Shown here: in pieces, positions 7,456 through 16,371 of the stretch
How the letters are laid out: the number at the start of each line of letters is the position of its first letter
Position numbering within the stretch: position 1 is the stretch's first letter
Assembly (NCBI RefSeq): GCF_030282845.1
Contig: NZ_JASTWE010000034.1
Span: 1 to 42,314, forward strand
Length of the DNA stretch: 42,314 nucleotides
Reading direction: 5' to 3'
DNA from: Pseudodesulfovibrio pelocollis
Lineage (GTDB): Bacteria; Desulfobacterota; Desulfovibrionia; Desulfovibrionales; Desulfovibrionaceae
The notes under the pieces: generated by a model
Database searches by the model: none
Told to the model about the DNA's origin: nothing
What the model saw: the letters and a program-made list of their open reading frames with translations, nothing else
Program-made: the position numbers and the translations under genes

Positions 7456-7857
7456 ATGTCGAAACGATTTTCCAGCGGCCACGACACCGACCCTGTCCTG
7501 ACGGTCAACCTGCCCAATGATTTCGGCGAGGACGCCTCGGTCACGGGACGTCTCATCGGCGAGGAGATGTATTTTGACGACACGACCGGCATGCTGACCA
7601 TGGAGAAGCTCTACCGCGACGAGCAGGGGCGGCTTGCCTACGGCATCATCTCGGCCATCGGCCATGCGCGCGAGCGCCGGGCCTATCGCATTGAGGAGCG
7701 CGAGACGCACTGCATCGTGTCCAACGGAAGCCTGAACCTTGAATTTTCCTACGACCAGCTGTTCGAGCTGCTGGCCGTGGCCATCGACTCCGAGAAGGAG
7801 AGCGCCAGCAGGCAGGTGAGCGAGCAGGTGCGCCGCCGTCTGGCTGCCAACGAATAG
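7456..7857 (+). CDS. Hypothetical protein in an operon with the HTH protein
   Basis: I do not recognise this 133-residue protein. It is acidic and soluble, with no signal peptide or membrane segment. The middle (GRLIGEEMYFDDTTGMLTMEK, AYGIISAIGHARERRAYRIEE) looks like a small beta-rich domain, and the C-terminal 35 residues are a charged helix (SEKESASRQVSEQVRRRL). The ATG at 7456 has an excellent AAGGAGAG ribosome site and starts 11 bp after the HTH gene. The unit ends in a clear terminator. Regular codon use and a strong ribosome site make it a real gene. Its function is unknown. Confidence 0.8.
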   Translation: MSKRFSSGHDTDPVLTVNLPNDFGEDASVTGRLIGEEMYFDDTTGMLTMEKLYRDEQGRLAYGIISAIGHARERRAYRIEERETHCIVSNGSLNLEFSYDQLFELLAVAIDSEKESASRQVSEQVRRRLAANE

Positions 7858-7889
7858 CCCGGGCGTCCAGCCCTGTTTCTCGACATGCG

Positions 7890-7920
7890 TGGGGGGCCTT
7901 GCGGCCCCCTTTTCATTTTT
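7890..7920 (+). terminator. Rho-independent terminator
   Basis: GGGGGCC pairs with GGCCCCC across a TTGC loop, followed by TTTTCATTTTTT. It lies 33 bp after the stop of the unknown 133-residue protein and just before the convergent phosphofructokinase stop. Confidence 0.85.
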
Positions 7921-9223
7921 TCCCGAAGTAGACTTCCTGGCCCGTGGCCTCCATGACCGAGGACCAGTAGTCCGAGTCGATGTTCAGGAAGCGCTTCTTG
8001 GACGTGACCAGATCCAGCGGCAGGTGGACCATGCTCGTCTTGACCTGGGTCACGACCATGCCTGTCTTGCCCGCCATGGCCGCATGCACTGCCTGCTGGC
8101 CGAGGAATCCGCAGTAGACCCGGTCGCCCGCGTTGGCAGGCACGGATCGGATGATGTAACTTGGGTCGATGAACTTCAAGGTCATCTCCAGGCCGCGTGA
8201 ATCAAAATGGCTCTTGGCGCGCCGGGCCAGCAGGCCGCAGATGTCGCCCAGCACGGGATTGCCCGATGGGTCGGTGCGCTTGTCCTCCTCAAGCAGGTCC
8301 CTGCCCGCGCCCTCTGCACAGACGATGAGGGCGTGGCCGCGCGCCAGCAGGCGGCGCTCCAGGGCCATGAGCAGTCCGTTTTCCCCGTCCAGGGCAAAGG
8401 GTTGCTCGGGCACCAGAAGGAAGTTCACCTCCTGCATGGCCAGGGTGGCCTGGGCCGCGATGAACCCGGCCTCGCGCCCCATGAGCTTGACCAACCCCAC
8501 CCCCATGTCCATGCCCGTGGCCTCCACATGGGCGCACTGGATGGCCTCGGTGGCCTTTTCCACGGCCGTGTCAAAGCCGAATGTGCGGGTGATGAAATTG
8601 ATGTCGTTGTCGATGGTCTTGGGAATGCCGATGACCGAGATCTTGCGCCTGCGCAGGGCCACCTCGTCCATGATCGCCTTGGCCGCGCGCATGGTGCCGT
8701 CCCCGCCGATGACGAATAGCACGCTGATGTTCAGGCGCTCCAGGGCGTCCACGATCTCGGTCGGTTCCTGGGGCCCGCGCGACGAGCCGAGGATGGTCCC
8801 GCCGAACTGGTGGATGTTTGACACGGATTTTGGCGTCAACTCCATCAGGTCATAGCGGTACTTGGGGATGAACCCCCGCAGTCCGTTGCGGATGCCGAGC
8901 ACGGTGCGCACTCCGTAGTGGTAGTGGCTCTCCATGACGATGGCCCGTATGACGTCGTTGATGCCGGGGCAGAGTCCGCCGCAGGTGACGATGGCGCACT
9001 TGGTCTTGGGCGGGTCGAAGTAGAGGTGCTGACGCGGTCCGGCCTTCTCGAATTCGAGGAGCATGGTCTCGTTGTCCAGCTCGGCCAGTTCCTCGGAGGT
9101 CATGACCAGGGAGAGCGGCCGCGATTCGTCCACGTAGCGCGGATGGAGCAGCGGGGTGGCAATCCTGGCCGGACCGAGGGTGGGGATGGTGGTGTCCGGG
9201 AGGGAGCAGGAGGTTTTGATCAT
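7913..9223 (-). CDS. pfkA: ATP-dependent 6-phosphofructokinase (long, group III type)
   Basis: This enzyme phosphorylates fructose 6-phosphate in glycolysis. The 436-residue chain is longer than the 320-residue E. coli type, with an extra N-terminal segment of about 70 residues, as in the clade that includes PPi enzymes. Motifs are CGGLCPGIND (84-90), GGDGT (173-177) and PKTIDND (201-207). Glycine in GGDGT marks ATP use, whereas PPi enzymes have GGDD. The lysine of PKTIDND is shared with PPi enzymes, so this is the ATP-using group with Gly/Lys. The ATG at 9223 is preceded by AAGGA. It lies 120 bp downstream of rfaE1 on the same strand. Confidence 0.92.
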   Translation of the reverse strand: MIKTSCSLPDTTIPTLGPARIATPLLHPRYVDESRPLSLVMTSEELAELDNETMLLEFEKAGPRQHLYFDPPKTKCAIVTCGGLCPGINDVIRAIVMESHYHYGVRTVLGIRNGLRGFIPKYRYDLMELTPKSVSNIHQFGGTILGSSRGPQEPTEIVDALERLNISVLFVIGGDGTMRAAKAIMDEVALRRRKISVIGIPKTIDNDINFITRTFGFDTAVEKATEAIQCAHVEATGMDMGVGLVKLMGREAGFIAAQATLAMQEVNFLLVPEQPFALDGENGLLMALERRLLARGHALIVCAEGAGRDLLEEDKRTDPSGNPVLGDICGLLARRAKSHFDSRGLEMTLKFIDPSYIIRSVPANAGDRVYCGFLGQQAVHAAMAGKTGMVVTQVKTSMVHLPLDLVTSKKRFLNIDSDYWSSVMEATGQEVYFGKK

Positions 9224-9343
9224 GATTCCTTACAGTTCCTGGTTTGTGATGACAGACCATGATGACATGGTCGCGTTTCGCGTTGGACTTGGTTGTATAC
9301 AGCAACGCAACACATCAGAAAAGCGTGTTTTTTGTGTTGCGGT

Positions 9344-10351
9344 CTACCACTGGGACAGAGCCGGTTCCGGCAGTTCGTCCACGGCTTCGAGCACATCGGC
9401 CGGGCTGGCTGTGGCGGCGCCCACCTGACCCACCACGATGCCTGCCGCGTAGTTGGCCAGGGTGCAGGCCGTGCGCAGGTCCATGCCGGCGGCCAAAGCC
9501 AGGGCCACGGTGGCTATGACCGTATCTCCAGCGCCGGTGACGTCAAAGACCTTGCGGGCAAAGGTGGGGATGTGGGTCACGTCGTCCGGCCCCTCGAACA
9601 GGGCCATGCCATCGCCGCCCATGGTGATGAGCAGGTTGCGGCAGCAGAGCCTGTCAAAGAGGGCGCGCCCGGCCCTGATCACGGTATCCTGGCCCTTGAC
9701 GGGCAGACCGGCCCCCTCCCCCGCCTCCTTGGTGTTGGGCGTGAGCAGATCCACCCCCTGATAGAGGTCGTAATTGACGGTCTTGGGGTCCACCAGCACC
9801 AGCGGCCTGGGGTCGCACTGGGCCACCATGTCCATGAACCGGCCCATGAATTCCTCGCAGATGAACCCCTTGCCATAGTCCGAGAGAATGATCACCGGAA
9901 AGTCGGGCAGGACCATTTGCAGATGGTTGAAGAGCTGGTCGAGTTCCGCATCCTGAAGAGGCACGGCCAGCTCCTGGTCCACTCGCACCACTTGCTGTGT
10001 TCCGGCAATGATTCTGGTCTTTTTGGTGGTGGGTCGCGCCGGGTCGCGGATGAGCTTGGTGCGCAGTTGCGCTTTGTTGCAGAGACGGTCCAGCCGGGCG
10101 CCGTCCTCGTCTGTGCCCACGGTGGCGACAAGGAGCGCCTCGCCGCCCAGGGAGACGATGTTTCGGGCCACATTGCCCGCCCCGCCAAGGAGCGAGGTCT
10201 CGCGCTCCACCCGGACCACGGGCACCGGGGCCTCGGGTGAGATGCGGTCCACGGAACCGATCATGTAATGATCAAGCATCAGGTCGCCGATGATCATGAC
10301 CTTGCTGCCAGCCAGCGCGTGTACCGCCTCGCGAATGATCTTGCGTTTCAT
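9344..10351 (-). CDS. rfaE1: D-glycero-beta-D-manno-heptose-7-phosphate kinase (RfaE1/HldA)
   Basis: This PfkB-family kinase phosphorylates heptose 7-phosphate at C1 on the way to ADP-heptose for lipopolysaccharide core. The 335-residue protein has the RfaE domain I signature: VMIIGDLMLDHYMIGSVDRISPE-type N-terminus (18-40), GGAGNVARN (56-64), and DVTGAGDT (270-277) with the catalytic aspartate. It lacks the C-terminal adenylyltransferase domain of E. coli HldE, so the RfaE2 activity must be separate. The upstream 187 bp (10352-10538) contain no gene. The neighbour phosphofructokinase is not functionally linked beyond sugar phosphate metabolism. Confidence 0.92.
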   Translation of the reverse strand: MKRKIIREAVHALAGSKVMIIGDLMLDHYMIGSVDRISPEAPVPVVRVERETSLLGGAGNVARNIVSLGGEALLVATVGTDEDGARLDRLCNKAQLRTKLIRDPARPTTKKTRIIAGTQQVVRVDQELAVPLQDAELDQLFNHLQMVLPDFPVIILSDYGKGFICEEFMGRFMDMVAQCDPRPLVLVDPKTVNYDLYQGVDLLTPNTKEAGEGAGLPVKGQDTVIRAGRALFDRLCCRNLLITMGGDGMALFEGPDDVTHIPTFARKVFDVTGAGDTVIATVALALAAGMDLRTACTLANYAAGIVVGQVGAATASPADVLEAVDELPEPALSQW

Positions 10352-10538
10352 GCCTTGGTAATCCTGATTTTTCTAGGTGAGTTCTCTTCGGGCCAGGGCG
10401 AAGGGCCGCCAGTTTCCGCTCCGCGCAACCGCATCGCTGAAGCGCGCCCACGGGCTCATTGGTTCATGTCCTGATCACAGCCCAATGGCGACCGACCATG
10501 GAGGGCCTGTGGCGCGGGACCGCATCGCGGGGCACAGG

Positions 10539-11462
10539 TCACGGCAGATCGACGCCCACCTTTTCCGCAAAGGACCGCAAATCACCCTGCGACCCGTAAG
10601 TAATTGTCACTTTGCCCTTTTCAATGGTTCCTGTGATGCGAACCTTGACGCCCAGCAATTTGGTCAGCGAATCCTGCGCGGCCCGAAGCTCAGGGGCCAG
10701 AGGGTCTGGCCGCCGGGCCGTGTCGCCCATGTCGGTTTTGACGGCACGCTCAAGCTCGTCTGCGCCGGGAAGCCGCCCGCTCCCCTTCCAGAACACGGCC
10801 TGGGCCTCGGCCTGCCGCACAGTGAGGCCGTTATCCACTATGCGCTTGTGCAGCTCGGCCTGGATCTTTTCGTCGCCCACGCTCATGATGGCGCGGCCGT
10901 GGCCAGCGGACACGGTTCCCGCCTGGATGTCGCGTCTCACCGCCTCGGGCAGGCCAAGCAGGCGCAACGAATTGGCCACGCCCGACCGGCTCTTGCCCAC
11001 CTGCCGGGCCAGCTCGTCCTGACTCAGGCCGAACTCGCGCTGAAGCTGCTGGTATCCCAAGGCCTCCTCGATGGCGTTGAGGTCCTCGCGCTGAAGGTTC
11101 TCGATGAGAGCGATGGCCAGGCTCTCCTGGTCGGTCATTTCCCGCACCAGGGCCGGGATCTCTGCAAGGCCAGCCTGCCGGGAGGCCCGCAAGCGGCGCT
11201 CGCCCGCCACCAATTCGTAGTGCCCCTCACCCACGGTGCGCACCAGCACCGGCTGGAGTACCCCGCGCGAACGGATGGACTCGCACAGGTCATCCAAGGC
11301 GGCCTGGGCAAACTCGCGGCGCGGCTGATAGGGATTGGGGGCGATGGCCTCCACACCGATCAGGCGCACCTCGGCCGATGCCGACGTCTTCTTCTCGTCT
11401 TCACGCACACCGCCCAGCAGTGCGTCCAACCCTCGTCCCAACCCTCTGTTGCCTGCGACCAT
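10539..11462 (-). CDS. parB: Chromosome partitioning protein ParB
   Basis: ParB is the CTP-dependent clamp that loads at parS and spreads to organise the origin region. The 307-residue protein begins with the usual basic LGRGLDALLG segment, which contacts ParA. It then shows PNPYQPRREF, the CTP-binding GERRLRA (87-93), ENLQREDLN (121-129) and a helix-turn-helix (GLSQDELARQVGKSRSGVANSLRLL), followed by a C-terminal dimer domain. The ATG at 11462 has AGGAG eight bases upstream. Unusually it is not directly downstream of parA: a gene on the opposite strand (11554-11979) separates them. Confidence 0.95.
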   Translation of the reverse strand: MVAGNRGLGRGLDALLGGVREDEKKTSASAEVRLIGVEAIAPNPYQPRREFAQAALDDLCESIRSRGVLQPVLVRTVGEGHYELVAGERRLRASRQAGLAEIPALVREMTDQESLAIALIENLQREDLNAIEEALGYQQLQREFGLSQDELARQVGKSRSGVANSLRLLGLPEAVRRDIQAGTVSAGHGRAIMSVGDEKIQAELHKRIVDNGLTVRQAEAQAVFWKGSGRLPGADELERAVKTDMGDTARRPDPLAPELRAAQDSLTKLLGVKVRITGTIEKGKVTITYGSQGDLRSFAEKVGVDLP

Positions 11463-11493
11463 GGGCCACTCTCCTGTTCTTTCATCATGCGCC

Positions 11494-11522
11494 TTGCCCC
11501 CGCGAGCTTTAGCGCCTATAAC
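11494..11522 (+). promoter_or_regulatory. Sigma70-type promoter of the zinc-ribbon gene
   Basis: TTGCCC (11494-11499), a 17-bp spacer and TATAAC (11517-11522) place transcription near 11529, about 25 bp upstream of the ATG at 11554. This is one of the best promoter matches in the window. It sits in the 91-bp divergent gap with parB. Confidence 0.5.
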
Positions 11523-11553
11523 GCCCCGACAACCACGAATCATCGGAGCACGC

Positions 11554-11979
11554 ATGTCTGACCACATCACCGAACTTTACGACAAGGAAGGCACCCTCAT
11601 AGGCGCCCTGATCTCCGGCCCGGCCTGGACCCAGGCCCGCCCGGCCGTGCTCGCGGCCCTGGGACTGCGCGACGTGGCCAAACCGGCTCCCCGACGCGAA
11701 CCCCTGGCCGACTGGGAAACCCTCACCCAGTACTGGGACTTCGCCTACCCCGTGGACACGGATGTCCACTGCGAGCACTGCGGGAACACCACCGACGACT
11801 GGCGGGCCGACGAGCCGCGCAAATTCCGGCTGACCTCCGCCAACCTGGCCGGGCTGGTCTCCTTTTTGTGCGCCAACTGCCAGGCCAAGGTGGTCAAGAA
11901 GCATTTCAAGGACCAGATCAAGACCGAATGCACACCCTTCACGCCCGACAAGGACCGCACCAAAGAGGGCAGATACTGA
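11554..11979 (+). CDS. Small zinc-ribbon protein inserted in the par locus
   Basis: The 141-residue protein is not a family I can name. Two CxxC pairs (C73/C76 and C106/C109) look like a zinc ribbon. They are separated by about 30 residues and embedded in a segment with conserved-looking aromatics (YWDFAYPVDTDVHCEHCGN). The N-terminal 50 residues are non-specific. GGAG lies six bases upstream of the ATG, and a good promoter precedes it. It is divergent from parB and convergent with parA, splitting an otherwise standard pair. It may be a nucleic-acid-binding or regulatory protein of the par region, but that is only inferred from position. Confidence 0.82.
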   Translation: MSDHITELYDKEGTLIGALISGPAWTQARPAVLAALGLRDVAKPAPRREPLADWETLTQYWDFAYPVDTDVHCEHCGNTTDDWRADEPRKFRLTSANLAGLVSFLCANCQAKVVKKHFKDQIKTECTPFTPDKDRTKEGRY

Positions 11980-12049
11980 TCATCCGCCGAGCGTTCACGA
12001 TGATCACGCCCAGCGGCGAGCAACATGCCACTGACCGCAAACCGGCCGA

Positions 12050-12823
12050 TCACGCCCGACCCGTGGCGCTTTTGGCCACTTCCTGAGCCAGGGCGAGGTA
12101 GGCCTCTGCCCCGCGCGACTTGATATCATAGTTGATCACGGGCTTGCCGAAGCTCGGGGCCTCTGACAGGCGCACATTCCTCGGGATGATCGTCTCGAAC
12201 AGGTGCTGGGGAAAGGCCTTGCGCACCTCGTTCTTCACCTGCCACGACAATCTGTTCCTCGAATCATACATGGTCAGTACCACGCCGAGGATGTCCAGGT
12301 CCGCGTTGAGGCGCTTGCGCACCAGCTCGTATGTCATGAGCAGCTGCGCGATACCCTCCAGGGCGTAATACTCGCACTGGAGCGGCACCAAAAGCTCGGT
12401 GGCGGCGCACAAGGCGTTGACCGTCAGCAGCCCCAGCGATGGGGGGCAGTCAATGAGGATGTAGTCGTACTCCTCGTCCACAACCACCAGCAGGTCGCGC
12501 AGGTAGTATTCGCGTCCCAGCTTGTCCACAAGCTCTATCTCGGCCCCCACCAGATCCTGCGTGCCAGGAAGGATGTCCAGAAACGGGATGTCGGTCTGGC
12601 AGATGGCCTTGCGTACGCTCTTGGGCTCAAACAGGACCGAGTAGATGTTCTCCCGCTTGTCCCCCGGATAGAACCCAAGCCCGCTCGACGCATTGCCCTG
12701 GGGGTCGAAGTCCACGAGCAGGACCTTTTTTTCCATCACCGCCAGGGAGGCGGCCAGATTGACCGCGGTGGTCGTCTTGCCCACACCGCCCTTCTGATTC
12801 GCTACAACGATTCTTCTCGCCAC
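12050..12823 (-). CDS. parA: Chromosome partitioning ATPase ParA (Soj type)
   Basis: ParA is the Walker-type ATPase that moves ParB-parS complexes over the nucleoid. The 257-residue protein has the deviant Walker A KGGVGKTTT at 11-19, LLVDFDPQGNAS, and ILIDCPPSLG. It lacks an N-terminal DNA-binding domain, so it is the chromosomal Soj form. The start is GTG 12823, with GAGGA four bases upstream. The open frame continues upstream through the two parS sites but that part is non-conserved. The parS sites lie in the leader, so ParB binding may repress parA. A possible promoter is at 12937-12965 (AGGCAA/TTCCTA on the plus strand), weakly supported. Confidence 0.95.
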   Translation of the reverse strand: MARRIVVANQKGGVGKTTTAVNLAASLAVMEKKVLLVDFDPQGNASSGLGFYPGDKRENIYSVLFEPKSVRKAICQTDIPFLDILPGTQDLVGAEIELVDKLGREYYLRDLLVVVDEEYDYILIDCPPSLGLLTVNALCAATELLVPLQCEYYALEGIAQLLMTYELVRKRLNADLDILGVVLTMYDSRNRLSWQVKNEVRKAFPQHLFETIIPRNVRLSEAPSFGKPVINYDIKSRGAEAYLALAQEVAKSATGRA

Positions 12824-12863
12824 GGATTCCTCACTTGTGCGCTGCGTTTTCGCCCGAGATCCA

Positions 12864-12879
12864 TGTTTCACGTGAAACA
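12864..12879. other. parS centromere site 1
   Basis: This is a perfect 16-bp palindrome TGTTTCACGTGAAACA, the bacterial consensus ParB-binding site. It lies 41 bp upstream of the parA start. Confidence 0.96.
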
Positions 12880-12899
12880 CGCTGCGATGACGGGGTCGA

Positions 12900-12915
12900 T
12901 GTTTCACGTGAAACA
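12900..12915. other. parS centromere site 2
   Basis: This is a second perfect copy of TGTTTCACGTGAAACA, 36 bp centre-to-centre from the first, upstream of parA. The rest of the 307-bp gap between parA and the epimerase gene (12916-13090) shows only A-rich sequence and a possible parA promoter. Confidence 0.96.
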
Positions 12916-13090
12916 CTCATGGCCGCGTCTTGCTTGTTCCTATGATGAATGGAAAACGAAGGCAAGAACCTTGGCCCGGAAAGGTCGGAAAAAACCCAAA
13001 AAAAACCCTTCGGAAGTCAGGGGAGTTCAACAGGGACAATAAAGCGGCGAAAAAGGAAGAAGGGGCCGCGTCAGGCTGCGGGCCGAAAAG

Positions 13091-13120
13091 CAAAAAAAAG
13101 GGCCCGGCATGCGCCGGGCC
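13091..13120 (-). terminator. Rho-independent terminator of the epimerase gene
   Basis: Read on the minus strand, GGCCCGGC pairs with GCCGGGCC around a short loop and is followed by TTTTTTTT. It begins 11 bp after the epimerase stop and ends the run of minus-strand genes from 16310. Confidence 0.85.
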
Positions 13121-13130
13121 GGGGAGGAAG

Positions 13131-14138
13131 TTATGCCTTGTAGTAGTCTCGGTACCAGTCAATGAAGCTTCGGATGCCGACCTCGATGGACGTGTTGGGC
13201 TTGAAGCCAACATCGCGCACCAGGTCGCTCACGTCTGCCTCGGTGGCTGGCACGTCGCCGGGCTGCATGGGCATGTAGTTGTAGATGGCCTTCTTGCCGA
13301 CCACCTCTTCTATTACCTCTATGTAGCGCGACAGCTCGACCACCTGGTTGTTGCCGATGTTGTACACCCGATAGGGCGCCGAGCTGGTGCACGGATCGGG
13401 CGAATCGCCGTCCCAGGCCGGGTTCGGGGCCGCCGTGTTGGCCACCACTCGGACCACGCCCTCGACGATGTCGTCGATATAGGTGAAGTCGCGGCGCATC
13501 TTGCCGTAGTTGAAGACATTGATGGGCTTGCCTTCAAGGATGTTCTTGGTGAAGAGGAACAGGGCCATGTCCGGCCTGCCCCAGGGGCCGTAGACCGTGA
13601 AGAACCGAAGGCCCGTGGTGGGCAGGGAATACAGGCTGCTGTATGAGTGGGCCATCATTTCATTGGCCTTCTTGGTGGCAGCGTACAGGCTCATGGGATG
13701 ATCAACCCCACGGTGCGGATCAAGGGGCATATGGGTGTTGAGGCCGTACACCGAGCTGCTGGAGGCGTACACCAGATGCTCGACCCCGTTGTGGCGGCAT
13801 CCCTCAAGAAGATTGAGGAAACCGACGACATTGGAGTCGATGTAGGCTCTGGGGTTTTCGATGCTGTAGCGCACACCGGCCTGGGCGGCCAGGTTGACCA
13901 CATGGGTAAAGCGCTCAACCCGGAACAGTTCGCTCATGGGCTGATCATGCTCAAGGCTGATGTTCACATGCCGAAAAAGGGCGCTCTCGCCCAAAACGGC
14001 AAGGCGCGCCTTCTTAAGGTTGACGTCGTAGTAGTCGTTGAGATTGTCAAGCCCGACAACCTCGTGCCCCAGGACAGTGAGGGCGCGTGAAAGGTGGAAG
14101 CCGATGAATCCTGCGGCTCCTGTAACAAGAATCTTCAT
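13131..14138 (-). CDS. NAD-dependent epimerase, UDP-glucuronate 4-epimerase type
   Basis: This is an extended short-chain dehydrogenase, probably converting UDP-glucuronate to UDP-galacturonate for surface polysaccharide. The 335-residue protein has GAAGFIG (7-13), the [17 protein letters not shown] segment typical of this epimerase group, SSSSVYG, the catalytic YAATK, and the substrate loop [10 protein letters not shown]. Length fits the family (about 335). It starts 9 bp after the slipin stop, so it is probably the last gene of the nfeD-slipin transcript and is followed by a strong terminator. UDP-glucose 4-epimerase cannot be fully excluded, but the DYYD and GRPDMA motifs favour the glucuronate enzyme. 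Confidence 0.9.
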   Translation of the reverse strand: MKILVTGAAGFIGFHLSRALTVLGHEVVGLDNLNDYYDVNLKKARLAVLGESALFRHVNISLEHDQPMSELFRVERFTHVVNLAAQAGVRYSIENPRAYIDSNVVGFLNLLEGCRHNGVEHLVYASSSSVYGLNTHMPLDPHRGVDHPMSLYAATKKANEMMAHSYSSLYSLPTTGLRFFTVYGPWGRPDMALFLFTKNILEGKPINVFNYGKMRRDFTYIDDIVEGVVRVVANTAAPNPAWDGDSPDPCTSSAPYRVYNIGNNQVVELSRYIEVIEEVVGKKAIYNYMPMQPGDVPATEADVSDLVRDVGFKPNTSIEVGIRSFIDWYRDYYKA

Positions 14139-14147
14139 GAACGGTCT

Positions 14148-14912
14148 CTATTCCTTGGTTTTCGTACCTGCCAGTGCGGGCATCAGCACGTTGAGTATAT
14201 CAAGCGGTATCGGAATTATTGTTGCGGATTTGCTCTCCGATGCCATCTCCCTCATGGTCTGCAAGTAGCGCAGCTGAAGGGCCTGGGGGTGGCGGGCGAT
14301 GATCTCGGCCGCATCGGCCAGCTTGGTGGCCGCCTGGTATTCGCCCTCTGCGCCGATGACCTTGGCCCGGCGCTCGCGCTCTGCCTCGGCCTGCTTGGCC
14401 ATGGCCCGCTGCATTTCCTGTGGCAGGTCAATGTGCTTGACCTCCACCGTGGTCACCTTGATGCCCCAGGGGTCGGTGTGCTGATCAAGGATCGCCTGAA
14501 TCTGCGAGTTGACCTTGTCGCGGTGCGAGAGCAGGTCGTCAAGTTCGACGCCACCACATACGCTACGCAGGGTGGTTTGCGCAAGTTGCGAAGTGGCGAA
14601 CATGTAGTCCTCTATCTCAAGAATCGCCTTGACCGGGTCCAGCACGCGGAAATAGATCACCGCGTTGACCTTGAGGCTGACGTTGTCCTGGGTGATGACA
14701 TCCTGATGCGGCACATCAAGGGCCAGGACGCGCATGGACACCTTGACCATCTTGTCGAGAACCGGGATGAGGATGATCAAACCCGGCCCCTTGGCCCCGA
14801 TGCATCGGCCAAGGCGGAAGATGACGCCGCGCTCGTACTCGTTGAGCACGCGAAGCGCGGAGACCACAAAGGCCACCACCAGGGCAAGAAGGATGATTTG
14901 TGGGATAAGCAT
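14148..14912 (-). CDS. Slipin/stomatin-like SPFH-domain membrane protein
   Basis: The 254-residue protein has one N-terminal membrane helix (residues 3-20), an SPFH/band 7 domain with [13 protein letters not shown] and [13 protein letters not shown], and a C-terminal helical part rich in A, E and R ([26 protein letters not shown]) that forms oligomers. Bacterial slipins pair with NfeD proteins, which cleave them and act in membrane-microdomain quality control. That pairing is kept here: nfeD is 36 bp upstream. The ATG at 14912 has a strong AGGAGG site. Length is normal. Confidence 0.92.
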   Translation of the reverse strand: MLIPQIILLALVVAFVVSALRVLNEYERGVIFRLGRCIGAKGPGLIILIPVLDKMVKVSMRVLALDVPHQDVITQDNVSLKVNAVIYFRVLDPVKAILEIEDYMFATSQLAQTTLRSVCGGVELDDLLSHRDKVNSQIQAILDQHTDPWGIKVTTVEVKHIDLPQEMQRAMAKQAEAERERRAKVIGAEGEYQAATKLADAAEIIARHPQALQLRYLQTMREMASESKSATIIPIPLDILNVLMPALAGTKTKE

Positions 14913-14948
14913 GTTGCCTCCTGTCCGGAAACCGTTGGTATCCGGGTG

Positions 14949-16310
14949 TTAAGAGCCCAAGGGCCCTATTTCGAGCGTCAGCGCGCTTGCGGACAAAACC
15001 TGGACCTTCATGCCGCGCTGGGGGGTAAAATCCGTAGAAGACCGCTTTGCGGCCCAAATTTCGCCTCGGATTAAAATCTGGCCTGATTCGCCGTCCCAGT
15101 CCAGCACTTCCGCCTGCTGGCCCACCAGGGCGGGCAGGCCAAGGGGCCGCTCCACCCGGCGCGAACGGACCACCAGAAAGACCAAGCCTGCGGCTGCGCT
15201 TGAGACAACGGCCACCGGCAGGATGATAAAGGACGTGGGAATGGCCAGGGTGCCGTAGTCGTCGCGAAACAAGAGAACCGAGCCGATGAACATGGCTGCT
15301 GCCCCGGCCAGGGAAAGCAGCCCGTAGCTGACGATCTGTATTTCGAGCAGAAAGAGCAAAAGGGCGAAGCCGAGCAGGAGCAGGCCGGTGACGTCCGTGG
15401 GCAGCACGGACATGGCGTACAGGCCAAGCAGCAGGCACAGGCCGCCGAACACGCCGGGGAAGATGGACCCGGGATTAGTGATTTCGATGAACAGGCCGAG
15501 CATGCCGCCCATGAGCAGCAGATAGGCCACCTGGGGGTGGAGCAGCCAGGAGAGGAAAGAGTAGCGAAAGCCGGGCTCGTAGTCGCTGATCTGGATCTGC
15601 CCGGGATCAAAGGTGATGGTGGCGCCGTTGTGAAGGACGCCAGCCCTGCCCGCCTGCACCAAAAAGGCCCGGTCCGACTGCGCCACCATCTCGACAACGC
15701 GGGCCTCCAGGGCCTCGTTGGCGGTGATGGACACGCTCTCGGTCACGGCGCTTGAGTACCACTCGCTGTTGCGGCCGCGCGCCTCGGACACGGCGCGCAC
15801 CAGGCTGGTGAAATCCTGGGTCACCTTCTTGGCCATGGTCCCGTCGATTTCTGCTCCGCCAAGTCCCACAGGCGAGGCGGCCCCGATGGTGGTCTGCGGG
15901 GCCATGCCCGCCACGCTGGACGCGGCCACCAGAAAGACACCGGCTGATGCGGCCCGCGCTCCGGCTGGACCGACCCACACGGCCACGGGCATGGGCGCGT
16001 TGAGGATGGTGGAAACCATGGAGCGCATGGAGTCTCCCAGCCCGCCCGGGGTATCAAGCACCAGCAGGACCATGGAACTGCCCTGGCGCTCGGCATGGGC
16101 CACCGCGTTGTCGAGCAGCTCGGCCTGGGCCGGGCTGATTGGCCCGGACACGGTCACCCTGGTCACGCCAAAGGGCTGGACGACATCGGATTCGGCGGCC
16201 ACGGGCTCTGATTCGTCAGCAACAGCAGGCCAGGACAGCCCCAGGCTCAGGCCCAGGCCCAGGCCCAGAAAAACAAGCACGGCGGTTAAGGCCCGAAAGA
16301 GATGGCGCAT
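14949..16310 (-). CDS. NfeD-type membrane serine protease (ClpP-class plus NfeD domain)
   Basis: The 453-residue protein is the long NfeD form. It has a signal peptide (about residues 1-31), then a ClpP-class protease domain with DTPGGLGDSM and the nucleophile region GARAASAG (Ser122). Lys161 or Lys162 is the likely base of the Ser-Lys dyad. Four or five membrane helices follow (about 245-385), and a C-terminal OB-fold NfeD domain (VGQQAEVLDWDGESGQILIRGEIW). The archaeal homologue PH1510 cleaves the C-terminal region of a stomatin partner, which here is the slipin gene immediately downstream. The ATG at 16310 has GGAG six bases upstream, and a promoter is at 16340-16367. Confidence 0.92.
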   Translation of the reverse strand: MRHLFRALTAVLVFLGLGLGLSLGLSWPAVADESEPVAAESDVVQPFGVTRVTVSGPISPAQAELLDNAVAHAERQGSSMVLLVLDTPGGLGDSMRSMVSTILNAPMPVAVWVGPAGARAASAGVFLVAASSVAGMAPQTTIGAASPVGLGGAEIDGTMAKKVTQDFTSLVRAVSEARGRNSEWYSSAVTESVSITANEALEARVVEMVAQSDRAFLVQAGRAGVLHNGATITFDPGQIQISDYEPGFRYSFLSWLLHPQVAYLLLMGGMLGLFIEITNPGSIFPGVFGGLCLLLGLYAMSVLPTDVTGLLLLGFALLLFLLEIQIVSYGLLSLAGAAAMFIGSVLLFRDDYGTLAIPTSFIILPVAVVSSAAAGLVFLVVRSRRVERPLGLPALVGQQAEVLDWDGESGQILIRGEIWAAKRSSTDFTPQRGMKVQVLSASALTLEIGPLGS

Positions 16311-16339
16311 GGCGACTCCGGGGTAAGAGGGTTTGACCC

Positions 16340-16367
16340 ACTATACACGATTCGGGTTGCTGGGGAA
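16340..16367 (-). promoter_or_regulatory. Candidate promoter of the nfeD-slipin-epimerase unit
   Basis: On the minus strand TTCCCC (16362-16367), a 16-bp spacer and TATAGT (16340-16345) lie about 30 bp upstream of the nfeD start. The -10 is good and the -35 is poor. Confidence 0.4.
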
Positions 16368-16371
16368 GGGA

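Noticed and set aside
9307-9340. GCAACACA/TGTGTTGC inverted repeat between rfaE1 and pfkA
   Set aside because: The stem is only 8 bp with an 18-bp loop and no T-run, so I do not call it a terminator; it may be chance.
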